A DNA stretch of 64,000 bases from Saccharothrix sp. (GTDB taxonomy: Bacteria; Actinomycetota; Actinomycetes; Mycobacteriales; Pseudonocardiaceae): NCBI RefSeq assembly GCF_031180885.1, contig NZ_JAPSLK010000031.1, positions 33,096 to 97,095 of the forward strand. The letters run 5' to 3'. The first letter of the stretch is position 1, and each line of letters begins with the position of its first letter. The notes under the pieces are model-generated. The model saw only the letters and a list, made by a program, of their open reading frames with translations, did no database searches and was not told the origin of the DNA. This document shows, piece after piece, positions 8,339 through 17,989 of the stretch. The position numbers were made by a program, and so were the translations under genes.

Positions 8339-8557
8339 TCAGGCCGACGGGGCGACGACCGCGCCGTCCGAGCCGCGCACCAGGATCGCCTCCACGGGGC
8401 ACGACTCGGCGGCTTCCACCACGACCTCGTCCGGGTCGACGGAGGGGTCGATCGGCTGGGAGACGCCGTCGAGCCGGAAGTGGTCGGGCGCGATCGCCTC
8501 GCACATCCCGCTGGCGACGCACTTGCCACCGTCGACTTGCAGCTGCCACTTCCCCAT
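8339..8557 (-). CDS. Small single-cluster ferredoxin
   Basis: A 72-residue acidic ferredoxin with one iron-sulfur cluster. CVASGMC near residue 13 gives a Cx5C spacing and SCPVEAI near residue 52 gives the last cysteine. This pattern fits a [3Fe-4S] or incomplete [4Fe-4S] ferredoxin of the kind that donates electrons to cytochromes P450 in actinomycetes. No P450 or reductase is adjacent, so the partner is unknown. It lies 228 bases upstream of nadD on the same strand. A small hairpin follows its stop codon. Confidence 0.85.
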   Translation of the reverse strand: MGKWQLQVDGGKCVASGMCEAIAPDHFRLDGVSQPIDPSVDPDEVVVEAAESCPVEAILVRGSDGAVVAPSA

Positions 8558-8677
8558 CGGGCTACCACCTCACCGCAACGGCTGATCGGACTCGACCAGT
8601 CTGCCCGTCCTGAGGCCGGCGTCACCGTCCTTTCGGGGTGCAGTTACGCCTCGATGGGTGACGAGTGGATCACTCGG

Positions 8678-9943
8678 TCACGACGACGGCCGGACGTGCC
8701 CCTCGCCCCACGCGACCCACTTCGACGAGGTCAGCTCGGCGAGCCCCATCGGACCGCGCGCGTGCAGCTTCTGGGTGGAGATGCCGATCTCCGCGCCCAT
8801 GCCGAACTCGCCGCCGTCGGTGAATGCCGTGGAGGCGTTGACCATGACCGCCGCCGCGTCGACCCGGGCGGTGAAGCGGCGGGCCGCGGCGACGTCGCTG
8901 GTCACGATGGCTTCCGTGTGGCCGGAGCCGTGCTCGGCGATGTGCCGCACGGCCTCGTCCAGCGAGTCGACCACGCGGGCGGCGATGTCCAGGGACAGGT
9001 ACTCGGTGTCCCAGTCCTCGTCGTTGGCGGCCACGACGCCCTCTTGGCGCGCGAAGGTCTCATCGCCGTGCACGGTGACTTCGTGGTCGCGCAGCGCGGC
9101 CGTGATGCGCGGGACGAACTCGTCCGCGATGGCGGCGTGCACCAGCAGGGACTCAGCGGCGTTGCACACGCTCGTGCGGCGGGTCTTGGAGTTGAGGACG
9201 ATCGTCTCCGCCATGTCCAGGTCGGCGGTCGCGTCGACGTAGACGTGGCAGTTGCCGACACCGGTCTCGATGGTCGGCACGGTCGCCTGCCGCACGACCG
9301 CGTCGATCAGGCCCGCCCCGCCGCGCGGGATCACCAGGTCCACCAAGCCGCGCGCGGTGATGAGGTGGGTGACCGAGGCACGGTCGTGGCACGGCAGCAG
9401 CTGCACGGCGTCGGCGGGCAGACCGGCCGCCTCCAGGGCGTCGCGCAGGATCGCCACGAGCGCGGTGTTCGAGTGCTCGGCGGACGACGAGCCGCGCAGC
9501 AGGGCGGCGTTGCCGGACTTCAGCGCGAGACCGGCGGCGTCGACGGTGACGTTCGGGCGGGCCTCGTAGACCATGCCGACCACGCCCATCGGGACGCGGA
9601 TCTGCCGCAGCTCCAGGCCGTTGGGCAGGATCGAGCCGCGCAGCACTTCGCCCACCGGGTCGGCCAGACCGGCCACCGTCTCCAGGCCCTTGGCCACGCC
9701 GTCGATGCGCTTCTCGTTCAGCGCGAGGCGGTCCAGCAGGCCCTCCGACAGGCCGGCGGCGCGGCCCGCCTCGATGTCCTTGGCGTTGGCTTCCAGGACC
9801 TCTGGCGCACGGGCGCGCAACGCGGCGGCCATCTCGTGCAGCGCGGCGTCCTTGCGCTCGCGGGTGGCCAGGACCAGGTCGTCGGCCGCGACACGGGCGC
9901 GCCGGGCGGCGGCGTGCACCTGTTCGCGCAGGTCATCAGTCAC
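8678..9943 (-). CDS. proA: Gamma-glutamyl phosphate reductase ProA
   Basis: A 421-residue aldehyde-dehydrogenase-fold enzyme that reduces glutamyl-5-phosphate to glutamate-5-semialdehyde in proline synthesis. The catalytic cysteine is in [15 protein letters not shown] near residue 258. Other family blocks are [18 protein letters not shown] and the C-terminal [19 protein letters not shown]. Length is normal. In many actinobacteria it follows proB directly; here proB lies 4.5 kb to the right, separated by recQ, a GNAT gene and a transporter on the other strand. Confidence 0.95.
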   Translation of the reverse strand: MTDDLREQVHAAARRARVAADDLVLATRERKDAALHEMAAALRARAPEVLEANAKDIEAGRAAGLSEGLLDRLALNEKRIDGVAKGLETVAGLADPVGEVLRGSILPNGLELRQIRVPMGVVGMVYEARPNVTVDAAGLALKSGNAALLRGSSSAEHSNTALVAILRDALEAAGLPADAVQLLPCHDRASVTHLITARGLVDLVIPRGGAGLIDAVVRQATVPTIETGVGNCHVYVDATADLDMAETIVLNSKTRRTSVCNAAESLLVHAAIADEFVPRITAALRDHEVTVHGDETFARQEGVVAANDEDWDTEYLSLDIAARVVDSLDEAVRHIAEHGSGHTEAIVTSDVAAARRFTARVDAAAVMVNASTAFTDGGEFGMGAEIGISTQKLHARGPMGLAELTSSKWVAWGEGHVRPSS

Positions 9944-10042
9944 GTGAACCAGACTACGGTCACCCGTCCGTGGCTGTCGCGGAGGTTCCCGCGACCTGGA
10001 ACTCCGGCACCCGCGACGCCTGGATTGTCGGTGGTCTCTGGG

Positions 10043-12136
10043 ATGGTGTTCGGCGTGGACGAGATGGCGTTGCGCGAACTGGCCGAAGAACGGCTGCGGG
10101 CCCTGGCGGGGCCCGCCGCGGTGCTGCGCGAGGACCAGTGGACAGCCATCCGGGCGCTGGTCGCCGAGCGGCGGCGGGCGCTGGTCGTGCAGCGGACGGG
10201 GTGGGGCAAGTCAGCGGTGTACTTCATCGCCACGGCGTTGCTGCGATCGCTGGGCGAAGGTCCGACGGTGATCGTGTCGCCGCTGCTGGCGTTGATGCGC
10301 AACCAGGTCGACGCGGCGGCACGGGCGGGCGTGCACGCGGCCACCATCAACTCGGCCAACACCGACGAGTGGCACGACGTGCAGGACCGGGTGGCGGCGG
10401 GCGAAGTGGACGTCCTGCTCGTTTCGCCGGAAAGGCTGAACAACCCGGATTTCCGTGACTCCGTCCTGCCTTCGCTGACACAATCGGCAGGGCTGCTGGT
10501 GGTCGACGAGGCCCATTGCATCTCCGACTGGGGTCACGACTTCCGGCCCGACTACCGGCGGCTGCGGACGTTGCTCACAGAGCTTCCGACCGGGGTGCCG
10601 GTGCTGGCGACGACCGCGACGGCCAACGACCGGGTGGTGCGGGACGTGGCCGAGCAACTGGGGTTGGGCGCGGGTTCGGACACGCTGGTGTTGCGGGGCC
10701 CGCTGGACCGGGAGAGCCTGCGGCTGTCGGTGGTGCGGCTGCCGGGGGCGGAGGCCAGGCTGGGGTGGCTGGCCGACAGGCTCCACGAGCTGCCGGGCTC
10801 GGGGATCGTCTACACGCTGACCGTGGCCTCCGCGGACGACGTGGCGGCCTTCCTCCGGGAACGCGGGTTCGAGGTGGCGGCCTACTCGGGGCGCACGGAC
10901 CCGGCGGAACGGCAGCGCGCCGAGCAGGACCTGCTGGAGAACCGCGTCAAGGCACTGGTGGCCACGTCGGCGCTGGGCATGGGGTTCGACAAGCCGGACC
11001 TGGGGTTCGTGGTGCACCTGGGCGCGCCACCCTCCCCCATCGCGTACTACCAGCAGATCGGGCGTGCGGGCCGCGGGGTGGAGCGGGCCGAGGTCCTGCT
11101 GCTGCCGGGTCCGGAGGACCGGGACATCTGGGCGTACTTCGCGTCCCTGGCGTTCCCGCCCGAACGGATCGTGCGGCAGGTGCTGGACGCGTTGGCCGAC
11201 GCGGGGCGGGTGCTGTCGACGGCGGCGCTGGAGCCGTTGGTGGAGCTGTCCCGGACACGGTTGGAAGTGGTGTTGAAGGTGCTCGACGTGGACGGCGCGG
11301 TGCGGCGGGTCCGCGGCGGGTGGGAGTCGACCAGGCGGCCGTGGTCCTACGACGCGGACCGGTACTCGCGGATCGAGGCGGCGCGGCAGGTCGAGCAGCG
11401 CGCGGTGCTCGACTACCTCGCCACCGACGGCTGTCGCATGGAGTTCCTGTTGCGGCAGTTGGACGATCCGCACGCCGCGCCGTGCGGGCGGTGCGACAAC
11501 TGCACCGGCCGGCGGTGGTCGGCGGAGGTGTCGTCGGCCGCGGCCGAGGCGGCGCGGGAGAAGTTGCTGCGGCCCGGGGTGTCGGTCGAGCCGCGCAAGC
11601 AGTGGCCGACCGGGATGGCGGCGGTCGGCGTGGGGTTGTCCGGGCGGATCCCGGCGGGCGAGGCCGCCGAGACCGGTCGGGCGCTGGGCCGGCTGACCGA
11701 CATCGGGTGGGGCAACCGGCTGCGGTCGCTGTTGAACGAGGAGGACCAGGAGGTACCGGATGACGTTTTCGCGGCGTGCGTGAAGGTGCTGTCGGCGTGG
11801 GGCTGGAGCGAGCGGCCGGTGGGTGTCGTGGCGGTGGGGTCGCGAACACACCCGCTGCTCGTGGACAGCTTCGCGCGGCGGATCTCCTCGGTGGGGCGGC
11901 TGCCGCTGCTCGGCCGGGTGTGGCTGGGTGAGGCCATGCGCCGGGCGAACAGCGCGCAGCGGCTGGCCGGTCTCGTGCGGGCGACCGAGGCACCCGATCT
12001 GTCCACAGTGGACGGACCGGTGCTGTTGGCGGACGACCGGATCGACACCGGGTGGACCATGACGGTCGCGGCGCGGCTGCTGCGGCAGGCGGGTGCGCGG
12101 TCCGTGCTGCCGTTCGCGCTGGCGGTGACGGCCTGA
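10043..12136 (+). CDS. recQ: RecQ-family DNA helicase with C-terminal phosphoribosyltransferase-like tail
   Basis: About 697 residues. Superfamily-2 helicase motifs are present: [10 protein letters not shown] (Walker A), [17 protein letters not shown] (motif II), ATTATAND (motif III), and GMGFDKPDL with QQIGRAGR (motifs V-VI). The zinc-binding set of the RecQ C-terminal domain is visible in CRMEFLL and CGRCDNC. The last 40 residues ([21 protein letters not shown]) form the PRPP-binding loop of a phosphoribosyltransferase fold, a tail seen in actinobacterial RecQ proteins. Start is uncertain: ATG 10043, GTG 10055 and ATG 10064 are all possible. It unwinds branched DNA in repair. The gene is divergent from proA and overlaps the next gene by one base. 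Confidence 0.9.
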   Translation: MVFGVDEMALRELAEERLRALAGPAAVLREDQWTAIRALVAERRRALVVQRTGWGKSAVYFIATALLRSLGEGPTVIVSPLLALMRNQVDAAARAGVHAATINSANTDEWHDVQDRVAAGEVDVLLVSPERLNNPDFRDSVLPSLTQSAGLLVVDEAHCISDWGHDFRPDYRRLRTLLTELPTGVPVLATTATANDRVVRDVAEQLGLGAGSDTLVLRGPLDRESLRLSVVRLPGAEARLGWLADRLHELPGSGIVYTLTVASADDVAAFLRERGFEVAAYSGRTDPAERQRAEQDLLENRVKALVATSALGMGFDKPDLGFVVHLGAPPSPIAYYQQIGRAGRGVERAEVLLLPGPEDRDIWAYFASLAFPPERIVRQVLDALADAGRVLSTAALEPLVELSRTRLEVVLKVLDVDGAVRRVRGGWESTRRPWSYDADRYSRIEAARQVEQRAVLDYLATDGCRMEFLLRQLDDPHAAPCGRCDNCTGRRWSAEVSSAAAEAAREKLLRPGVSVEPRKQWPTGMAAVGVGLSGRIPAGEAAETGRALGRLTDIGWGNRLRSLLNEEDQEVPDDVFAACVKVLSAWGWSERPVGVVAVGSRTHPLLVDSFARRISSVGRLPLLGRVWLGEAMRRANSAQRLAGLVRATEAPDLSTVDGPVLLADDRIDTGWTMTVAARLLRQAGARSVLPFALAVTA

Positions 12137-12660
12137 TGCTCACCACGGAAAGGTTGGTGCTGCGCCGTTTCCGCCCGGAGGACGCCCCGGAGTTCGCCGC
12201 GTACCGGTCGGATCCCGGTGTGGCGCGCTACCAGTCCTGGGAAACGCCGTTCCCGTTGGCGCTGGCGGAGGAGTTCGTGCGCGAGGTGGCGGGTCTGGAC
12301 CCGGCCGAGCCGGGCTGGTTCCAGTACGCCGTCGAGGCGGACGGGGTGCTCGTCGGCGACGTCGGGGTGAACCTGCACGAGAACCGGCGGCAGGCCGAGA
12401 TCGGCTACACGGTCGCGGCCGCGCACCAGTGCAAGGGGTACGCGTCGGAGGCGGTGCGGCGCGTGCTGGACCACCTGTTCACCGAGCGCGGCCTGCACAA
12501 GGTGTCCGCCGAGTGCGACGCGCGCAACGAGCCGTCGACGAAGTTGCTGGCACGGCTGGGTTTCCGCCGCGAGGGACACCTGGTCGAGCACACGTGGATC
12601 AAGGGTGAGTGGACCGACGACCTGCTGTTCGGGCTGCTGGCCCGGGAATGGAGGAGTTGA
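12136..12660 (+). CDS. GNAT acetyltransferase (RimJ/RimL type)
   Basis: A 174-residue acetyltransferase resembling the RimJ/RimL group. It starts LTTERLVLRRFRPEDAPEF, carries the acetyl-CoA loop in IGYTVAAAHQCKGYASEAV and ends with the typical ARLGFRREGHLVEH segment. ATG 12136 overlaps the recQ stop (TGATG), so it is translationally coupled to recQ. The substrate, protein N-terminus or small amine, cannot be told from the sequence. Confidence 0.85.
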   Translation: MLTTERLVLRRFRPEDAPEFAAYRSDPGVARYQSWETPFPLALAEEFVREVAGLDPAEPGWFQYAVEADGVLVGDVGVNLHENRRQAEIGYTVAAAHQCKGYASEAVRRVLDHLFTERGLHKVSAECDARNEPSTKLLARLGFRREGHLVEHTWIKGEWTDDLLFGLLAREWRS

Positions 12661-12723
12661 CGACCGAACAGGGCCGTTCGCCGGCTCTTCCCCAACCTCG
12701 ATCGGCCGTGGAAAGGTCCCAAC

Positions 12724-12762
12724 ATGGCTGACACGACCGATCCACGGGGAGGTCCGGCGTGA
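12724..12762 (+). CDS. 12-aa leader ORF overlapping the transporter start
   Basis: ATG 12724 opens a 13-codon frame (MADTTDPRGGPA) that stops at TGA 12760-12762, overlapping the GTG start of the transporter at 12759. A weak GAAAGG lies upstream. The transporter has its own GGGGAGG site inside this frame. It may only couple translation; it could also be chance. Confidence 0.3.
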   Translation: MADTTDPRGGPA

Positions 12763-14033
12763 GTGAGGCGACCACCGTCCGGCAGGAACACCGGCTACCG
12801 GTCCGCAAACTGGTGGCGGCGAGCATCGGCAACGCCACCGAGTGGTACGACTGGACTGTCTACGCGACCTTTTCGATCTACTTCGCGACCCAGATCTTCC
12901 CGAAGGAGAACGAAGGGCTCGCGCTGATCAACACGTTCGCGACCTACGCGCTGGCGTTCTTCTTCCGGCCGCTGGGCGGGTACCTGCTGGGGCGGTTCGC
13001 CGACCTGCGCGGGCGGCGGACGGCGATGATCCTGACCATCGTGCTGATGGCGGGCGGCTCGGCGGCGATCGGTCTGCTGCCCACCTACGAGCAGGTGGGC
13101 TGGCTGGCGCCGATCCTGCTGCTGCTCGCGCGGATCGCGCAGGGGTTGTCGCTGGGCGGCGAGGTGTCGAACGCGTCGGCGTACTTGGCGGAGATCGCGC
13201 CGGCCGATCGGCGTGGCCGGTACTCGGCGTTCTTCTACATCTCCACCGGCAGTGCGCTGCTGGTGGCGTCGCTGCTCGGGCTGCTGCTGGCCCGGACGAT
13301 GTCCAAGGAGGACCTGGCGGCGTACGGGTGGCGGATCCCGTTCCTGATCGGCGGCGTGCTGGGGCTGGTCGGACTGTGGCTGAGGAGGAGCCTGGAGGAA
13401 ACGGAACAGTTCGCGCACAACAAGGTGAAGGCCGAACGGCTGCGGCGCCCGCTGGCGACGACCCTGCGGGAGCACCCGAAGGCCGTGGGTCGGCTGGTCG
13501 GGTTCACGATGCTGTCGACGCTGTGCTACTACACGTTCTTCAGCGCGCTGACGCCGTTCGCGGTCACCACGCGGAAGGCCGACGCCGGGGACGTGTTCTT
13601 GGCGCTGTCGATCGCCACGGTCCTGTTCATCGCCCTCCAGTACCCGATGGGCGCGCTGTCGGACCGGTACGGGCGCAAGCCGCAACTGCTGGTGTGGTCG
13701 GCCGCGACGGCGGTGTTGGTGGTGCCGCTGTCGACGTTGATCGGGCCGGGGCTGGGCGGGCTGTTGGTGGTGTTCTGCGTGGGGCTCGGGCTGTACACGG
13801 CGATGACGTCGATCGCTCCGGCGGTGATGAGCGAGCTGTTCCCGACGGAGCTGCGGGGTCTCGGCATCGGGGCCTGGTACAACCTGACGGTCGCGCTGTT
13901 CGGCGGCACCGCGCCGCTGGTCATCAAGGTGATGCCGGGGACCACGTTCTTCTGGTACGTGGCGGCGGGTGCGGCCGTGGCGTTCCTGGTGATCCTCACG
14001 CTGCCGGAGACCAAGGGCACCGAGCTGCGGTAG
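12759..14033 (+). CDS. MFS transporter, metabolite:proton symporter (MHS) type
   Basis: A 424-residue protein with 12 predicted membrane helices. The start region GNATEWYDWTVYATFS, the loop GRFADLRGRRTAM after helix 2 and GLSLGGEVSNASAYLAEIAP in helix 4 are typical of the MHS family, which includes KgtP, ProP and citrate permeases importing carboxylates or osmolytes with protons. GTG 12759 has GGAGG seven bases upstream. Proline-pathway genes flank the region, which would suit an osmolyte importer, but the substrate is not established by sequence. The 3' side runs straight into the G-rich array. Confidence 0.85.
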   Translation: MSEATTVRQEHRLPVRKLVAASIGNATEWYDWTVYATFSIYFATQIFPKENEGLALINTFATYALAFFFRPLGGYLLGRFADLRGRRTAMILTIVLMAGGSAAIGLLPTYEQVGWLAPILLLLARIAQGLSLGGEVSNASAYLAEIAPADRRGRYSAFFYISTGSALLVASLLGLLLARTMSKEDLAAYGWRIPFLIGGVLGLVGLWLRRSLEETEQFAHNKVKAERLRRPLATTLREHPKAVGRLVGFTMLSTLCYYTFFSALTPFAVTTRKADAGDVFLALSIATVLFIALQYPMGALSDRYGRKPQLLVWSAATAVLVVPLSTLIGPGLGGLLVVFCVGLGLYTAMTSIAPAVMSELFPTELRGLGIGAWYNLTVALFGGTAPLVIKVMPGTTFFWYVAAGAAVAFLVILTLPETKGTELR

Positions 14034-14042
14034 GGCCGGGCT

Positions 14043-14420
14043 GCGGTGGGCTGGGCCACCGCGGACCAGGCCACCGCGGACCAGGCCACCGCGGACCAGG
14101 CCACCGCGGGCAGGGCCACCGCGGGCAGGGCCACGCCCGGCAAGGGCTGGGCCACCGCGGGCCGGGCAGGGCCACGGCGGCTGAGCCGCAGGGGGCTGGG
14201 CCGCGGGGGCTGGGCCACAGGGGCTGGGCCACAGGGGCTGGGCCACAGGGGCTGGGCCACAGGGGCTGGGCCACGGGGGCTGGGCCACGGGGCTGGGCCA
14301 CGGTCGGGCGGGCCACGGTCGGGCGGGCCACGGTCGGGCGGGCCACGGTGAGGCTGGGCCGCGATCGGGTAGGGCCGTGGCGAGGCTGGGCTGTGGTGGG
14401 GCCGGGCTGTGGTGGGGCCG
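14043..14420. repeat. G-rich tandem-repeat array between convergent genes
   Basis: The 389-base gap between the transporter and proB is entirely repetitive. It holds four 15-bp CCACCGCGGACCAGG-type units (about 14058-14117), a degenerate middle part, five or more 14-bp units GGGCTGGGCCACAG (about 14195-14300), three 15-bp units GGTCGGGCGGGCCAC (about 14302-14346) and decayed copies to 14420. The plus strand has many G3-G5 runs spaced by 2-5 bases, which fits G-quadruplex motifs. The frames through it are repeat artefacts. No separate terminator is visible, so the array may serve that role. Confidence 0.85.
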
Positions 14421-14422
14421 GG

Positions 14423-15553
14423 TTAGTGGCGTGGGAGGGGGACGAGGTCGTCGGCGTGGACTACCTCGCGGCGCTGCTCTGCGGGCAGGTCGTGGCTGGA
14501 GCGGCCGATCAGGGCGGGTAGTTCCGTGGCGTCGAAGCCGACTACGCCGCGGGCGACCACGTGGCCGGTCAGGTCGACCAGTTCGACGACGTCACCCGCT
14601 TCGAACACGCCGTCGACCGACGTGATCCCTGCCGCCAGCAGGGAGCGGCGGCGGTCGACCACGGCGGCTACCGCGCCGTCGTCCAGGGTCAGGCGGCCGG
14701 TGGCGTCGGCGGCGTGGCCGAGCCAGAAGCGCCTGGCGGACAGGCGTGGGCCGGTGACGGCGAACGCCGTGCCGACGTCGGCCTGGTTCAGGGCGCGGAC
14801 GGCGTCGGCAGCACCTGCCAGGAGGACGGGGATGCCTGCGGAGGCGGCCAGGCGGGCGGCGGCGAGTTTGGAGGCCATGCCTCCGGTGCCCAAGCCGGAG
14901 GCGCCTACCGAGCCTGCGCGGACGCCGTCGACGTCGGAGGCGCCGGCGACCTCGGTGATGCGCTGCGCGCCGGCGCGGCGGGGGTCGCCGTCGTAGAGGG
15001 CGTCCACGTCGGAGAGGAGGAACAGGGCGTCCGCGCCGACCAGGTGGGCGACGAGCGCGGCCAGGCGGTCGTTGTCGCCGAAGCGGATCTCTTCGGTGGC
15101 GACGGTGTCGTTCTCGTTCACCACCGGCACCGCGCCCAGGGCGAGCAGGCGGGAGAACGTGCGCTGGGCGTTGCGGTAGTGCGAGCGGCGGACGACGTCG
15201 TCGGCGGTGAGCAGGACCTGGCCGACCGTGAGCTGGTAGCGGCCGAAGGAGTTGGCGTAGGCGTGCGCCAACGCCAGTTGGCCGACGCTCGCGGCTGCCT
15301 GCTGGGTCGCCAGGTCGCGGGGGCGGCGGGTCACGCCCAGGGGTGCCAGGCCGGCCGCGATGGCGCCGGACGACACCAGCACCACCTGGCTGCCCGCCGC
15401 GCACCGGGCGGCGACCGCGTCGACCAGGGCGTCCAAGCGGGAGCGGTCCAGGCCGCCCTGCGCCGTGGTCAGCGACGACGACCCGACCTTGACCACGACC
15501 CGGCCCGCCGCCGCGACGGCCTGCCGGGCCTGGGACAACACCGACCCGATCAC
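14423..15553 (-). CDS. proB: Glutamate 5-kinase ProB
   Basis: A 376-residue enzyme phosphorylating glutamate at the gamma carboxyl, the first step of proline synthesis. The amino-acid kinase domain carries [13 protein letters not shown] near residue 18, [10 protein letters not shown] near 60, [17 protein letters not shown] near 145 and the [15 protein letters not shown] segment. A C-terminal PUA domain (about 275-365) is present as in long ProB proteins. ATG 15553 overlaps the obg stop by four bases, so it is coupled to obg. Its 3' end faces the repeat array. Confidence 0.95.
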   Translation of the reverse strand: MIGSVLSQARQAVAAAGRVVVKVGSSSLTTAQGGLDRSRLDALVDAVAARCAAGSQVVLVSSGAIAAGLAPLGVTRRPRDLATQQAAASVGQLALAHAYANSFGRYQLTVGQVLLTADDVVRRSHYRNAQRTFSRLLALGAVPVVNENDTVATEEIRFGDNDRLAALVAHLVGADALFLLSDVDALYDGDPRRAGAQRITEVAGASDVDGVRAGSVGASGLGTGGMASKLAAARLAASAGIPVLLAGAADAVRALNQADVGTAFAVTGPRLSARRFWLGHAADATGRLTLDDGAVAAVVDRRRSLLAAGITSVDGVFEAGDVVELVDLTGHVVARGVVGFDATELPALIGRSSHDLPAEQRREVVHADDLVPLPRH

Positions 15554-17007
15554 TCTTCCTCTTCGAGGTCCTCGTCGTAGGCACCGGGCAGGCGACGCGC
15601 CTTCTTGGCCGCGAGGCGCTCGGCGGCGCCCACCCGGTTGTGGGGTTCGAGGCGTGCGTCGGTACCGCGACCGGTCATGGCCACGGCGGCGATGCCGGCC
15701 GGGGTGGACGGCTCCCAGTCGAACACCAGGTCGCCGATGGTGACCTGGGCGCCGGGGACCGCACCCATCTTGACCAGCACGTCCTCCACGCCCAGGCGGG
15801 CGAGGCGGTCGGCGAGGTAGCCGACGGCCTCGTCGTTGCTGAAGTCCGTCTGCCGGATCCAGCGCTCCGGGCGCTCGCCGCGCACGATGAACCCGCCCGG
15901 TGTCTGCGGGTCCTCGACGACGGTGAAGCCGGAGTCGTCCACGGCGGTCGGCCGCAGGACGATCCGGGTCGCCTCCTGCTTGGGCCGCGAGGCCCGGTAC
16001 TCCTCGACGATCCGCCCGAGGGCGAACGTCAGCTCCCGCAGGCCCTCCCGGCTGGCCGTGGAGACCTCGAACACCGGCAGGCCGCGGGCCTCGATGTCGG
16101 GCTTCACCATGTCCGCCAGGTCGCGGGCCTCGGGGATGTCGATCTTGTTCAGCACCACGACGCGGGGGCGCTCGGCGAGGTCGTCCGCCAGGGAGGGCGT
16201 GTACTTCGCCAGCTCCGCCTCCAGCGCGTCGATGTCCGACAGCGGGTCGCGGTTGGCCTCGTAGGTGGCGCAGTCCACGACGTGCACGAGCACCGCGCAG
16301 CGCTCGATGTGCCGCAGGAAGTCCAGGCCGAGGCCCTTGCCCTCGGACGCGCCCGGGATCAGGCCGGGGACGTCGGCCATGGTGAACACCGTCTCGCCCG
16401 CGGTGATCACGCCGAGGTTCGGCACGAGCGTGGTGAACGGGTAGTCGGCGATCTTCGGCTTGGCCGCGGACAGCACCGAGATCAGCGACGACTTGCCCGC
16501 GGACGGGAAGCCCAGCAGGCCCACGTCGGCGACGGACTTCAGCTCCAGGACGAGGTCGTGCTTCTCGCCGGGCTCACCCAGGAGAGCGAATCCGGGGGCT
16601 TTGCGGGCCTTGGAGGCGAGTGCCGCGTTGCCGAGGCCGCCCCGGCCGCCCTGGGCGGCGATGAGGCGGGTGCCCTCGCCCACGAGGTCGGCGACGACCT
16701 CGCCGTCCGGGGTGAGCACGACGGTGCCGTCGGGGACGCGCAGCTCCAGGTCGGCGCCGTTCGCGCCGTCCCGGTTGCCGCCCGCGCCGCCCTTGCCGTT
16801 GCCGGCCGCGGCGTGCGGGCGGAAGTGGAAGTCCAGCAGCGTGTGGACCTGCGAGTCGACGATGAGGACGACGTCGCCGCCCTTGCCGCCGTTGCCGCCG
16901 TCCGGGCCGCCGAGCGGCTTGAACTTCTCGCGGTGCACGGAGGCGACCCCGTTGCCGCCGTCACCGGCGGCGACGTGGATCACCACCCGGTCGACAAAAC
17001 GGGACAC
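15550..17007 (-). CDS. obg: Ribosome-assembly GTPase Obg
   Basis: About 485 residues. The glycine-rich Obg fold (about 1-158) is followed by a GTPase domain with [12 protein letters not shown] near residue 172, [16 protein letters not shown] and the NKID motif, then an OCT domain (about 345-430) and an acidic tail ending EEDLEEEE. Obg acts in 50S subunit assembly and stress signalling. The start is GTG 17007 ([15 protein letters not shown]) or three codons earlier at GTG 17016; AGTGAG near the first is a weak ribosome binding site. It follows rplU-rpmA as usual but after a strong hairpin. Confidence 0.94.
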   Translation of the reverse strand: MSRFVDRVVIHVAAGDGGNGVASVHREKFKPLGGPDGGNGGKGGDVVLIVDSQVHTLLDFHFRPHAAAGNGKGGAGGNRDGANGADLELRVPDGTVVLTPDGEVVADLVGEGTRLIAAQGGRGGLGNAALASKARKAPGFALLGEPGEKHDLVLELKSVADVGLLGFPSAGKSSLISVLSAAKPKIADYPFTTLVPNLGVITAGETVFTMADVPGLIPGASEGKGLGLDFLRHIERCAVLVHVVDCATYEANRDPLSDIDALEAELAKYTPSLADDLAERPRVVVLNKIDIPEARDLADMVKPDIEARGLPVFEVSTASREGLRELTFALGRIVEEYRASRPKQEATRIVLRPTAVDDSGFTVVEDPQTPGGFIVRGERPERWIRQTDFSNDEAVGYLADRLARLGVEDVLVKMGAVPGAQVTIGDLVFDWEPSTPAGIAAVAMTGRGTDARLEPHNRVGAAERLAAKKARRLPGAYDEDLEEEE

Positions 17008-17056
17008 GGGACTCACTTCCAAAGCGCTAGGTGTGGAACGTCTGCTCTAAACACTA

Positions 17057-17101
17057 CTGAGCGCCGTGGTCCGCGCATTCCCGCGGACACACGGCGCTCA
17101 G
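17057..17101 (-). terminator. Terminator after rpmA
   Basis: Perfect 12-bp arms (17057-17068 CTGAGCGCCGTG and 17090-17101) enclose a second TCCGCG / CGCGGA stem. On the leftward transcript the hairpin is followed by TAGTGTTTAGAG. It begins 11 bases after the rpmA stop and separates rplU-rpmA from obg. Confidence 0.75.
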
Positions 17102-17111
17102 AGGTGGTGAC

Positions 17112-17375
17112 TCAGGCAGCAGCCTCGACCGGAACGATGTTCACGGTCTTGCGGCCCCGCTTCACGCCGAACTCGACCGCACCCGGGGCGAGCGCGAACA
17201 GCGTGTCGTCCTTGCCGCGACCCACGTTCACACCGGGGTGGAACTTGGTGCCGCGCTGGCGGATCAGGATCTCGCCGGCCTTGACGACCTGACCGCCGAA
17301 CCGCTTGACCCCGAGGTACTGGGGGTTCGAGTCACGGCCGTTGCGGGAGCTGGATGCACCCTTCTTGTGTGCCAT
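17112..17375 (-). CDS. rpmA: 50S ribosomal protein L27
   Basis: An 87-residue L27, starting [17 protein letters not shown] and containing [18 protein letters not shown] and [12 protein letters not shown]27 sits at the peptidyl-transferase centre. The N-terminus is the actinobacterial form without the cleaved extension of Firmicutes. It lies 14 bases downstream of rplU. Confidence 0.97.
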   Translation of the reverse strand: MAHKKGASSSRNGRDSNPQYLGVKRFGGQVVKAGEILIRQRGTKFHPGVNVGRGKDDTLFALAPGAVEFGVKRGRKTVNIVPVEAAA

Positions 17376-17389
17376 GGCTAGTCAGATCC

Positions 17390-17704
17390 TCACTTACCGG
17401 TGATGCCGGTGACCTCGACGCGGGTCAGCTTCTGGCGGTGACCCTGGCGCTTGTGGTAGCCGGTCTTGTTCTTGAACTTGTGGATGCGGATCTTGGGACC
17501 CTTGGTCTGCTCGACGACCTTGCCGGTCACCGAGATCTTCCCCAGGGCGTCGGCGTCGGCGGTGACGTCGGAGCCGTCCACGACGAGAAGCGGCGCCGGG
17601 AAGGTGATTTCGGTGCCCGGCTCGCCTTCGAGCTTCTCGACCTCGACGACGTCGCCGACAGCCACCTTGTACTGCTTGCCGCCGGTCTTGACGATCGCGT
17701 ACAT
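17390..17704 (-). CDS. rplU: 50S ribosomal protein L21
   Basis: A 104-residue L21 beginning [18 protein letters not shown], with the C-terminal block [17 protein letters not shown] typical of the family. It binds 23S rRNA and L20. It heads the rplU-rpmA pair. An AGGAGA motif lies upstream of the ATG. The 285-base gap to rne contains the rne terminator and presumably the rplU promoter, which I could not place. Confidence 0.97.
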   Translation of the reverse strand: MYAIVKTGGKQYKVAVGDVVEVEKLEGEPGTEITFPAPLLVVDGSDVTADADALGKISVTGKVVEQTKGPKIRIHKFKNKTGYHKRQGHRQKLTRVEVTGITGK

Positions 17705-17934
17705 CGGGACGGAAGTCTCCTGCTACTCGACGGACGGGGCCACGCGCGCCACAGTGCCACTGAAGGTCTTCGTGGACTGGGCTTCGCACGACAGGGCCCA
17801 CCGGACGGCGGGCCGTGTATCAGGTTACGTGGCGGTGGACTGCGGGGTCAAACCGGGGTGGGTGTCCGGTGATCTGCCTGCTCACCGCCGATGCGGCACC
17901 CCTGTGGACGCGGGCCGCGACCGGGCATGCGGAC

Positions 17935-17972
17935 GTGCCCTGCCCGCCCCGCGAACGGGGTGGGCAGGGCAC
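17935..17972 (-). terminator. Strong hairpin terminator after rne
   Basis: Two 17-base arms (17935-17951 and 17956-17972) match at 16 positions around a CGAA tetraloop. It lies 17 bases after the rne stop codon. No U-run follows. The very stable stem suggests an end of transcript or an RNA 3'-end protector. Confidence 0.75.
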
Positions 17973-17989
17973 GGGTGTCCGCTGCTCGC

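Noticed and set aside
8258..10042. A long in-frame extension upstream of recQ
   Set aside because: It lies antisense to proA and has no helicase homology; RecQ-like sequence begins near 10064.
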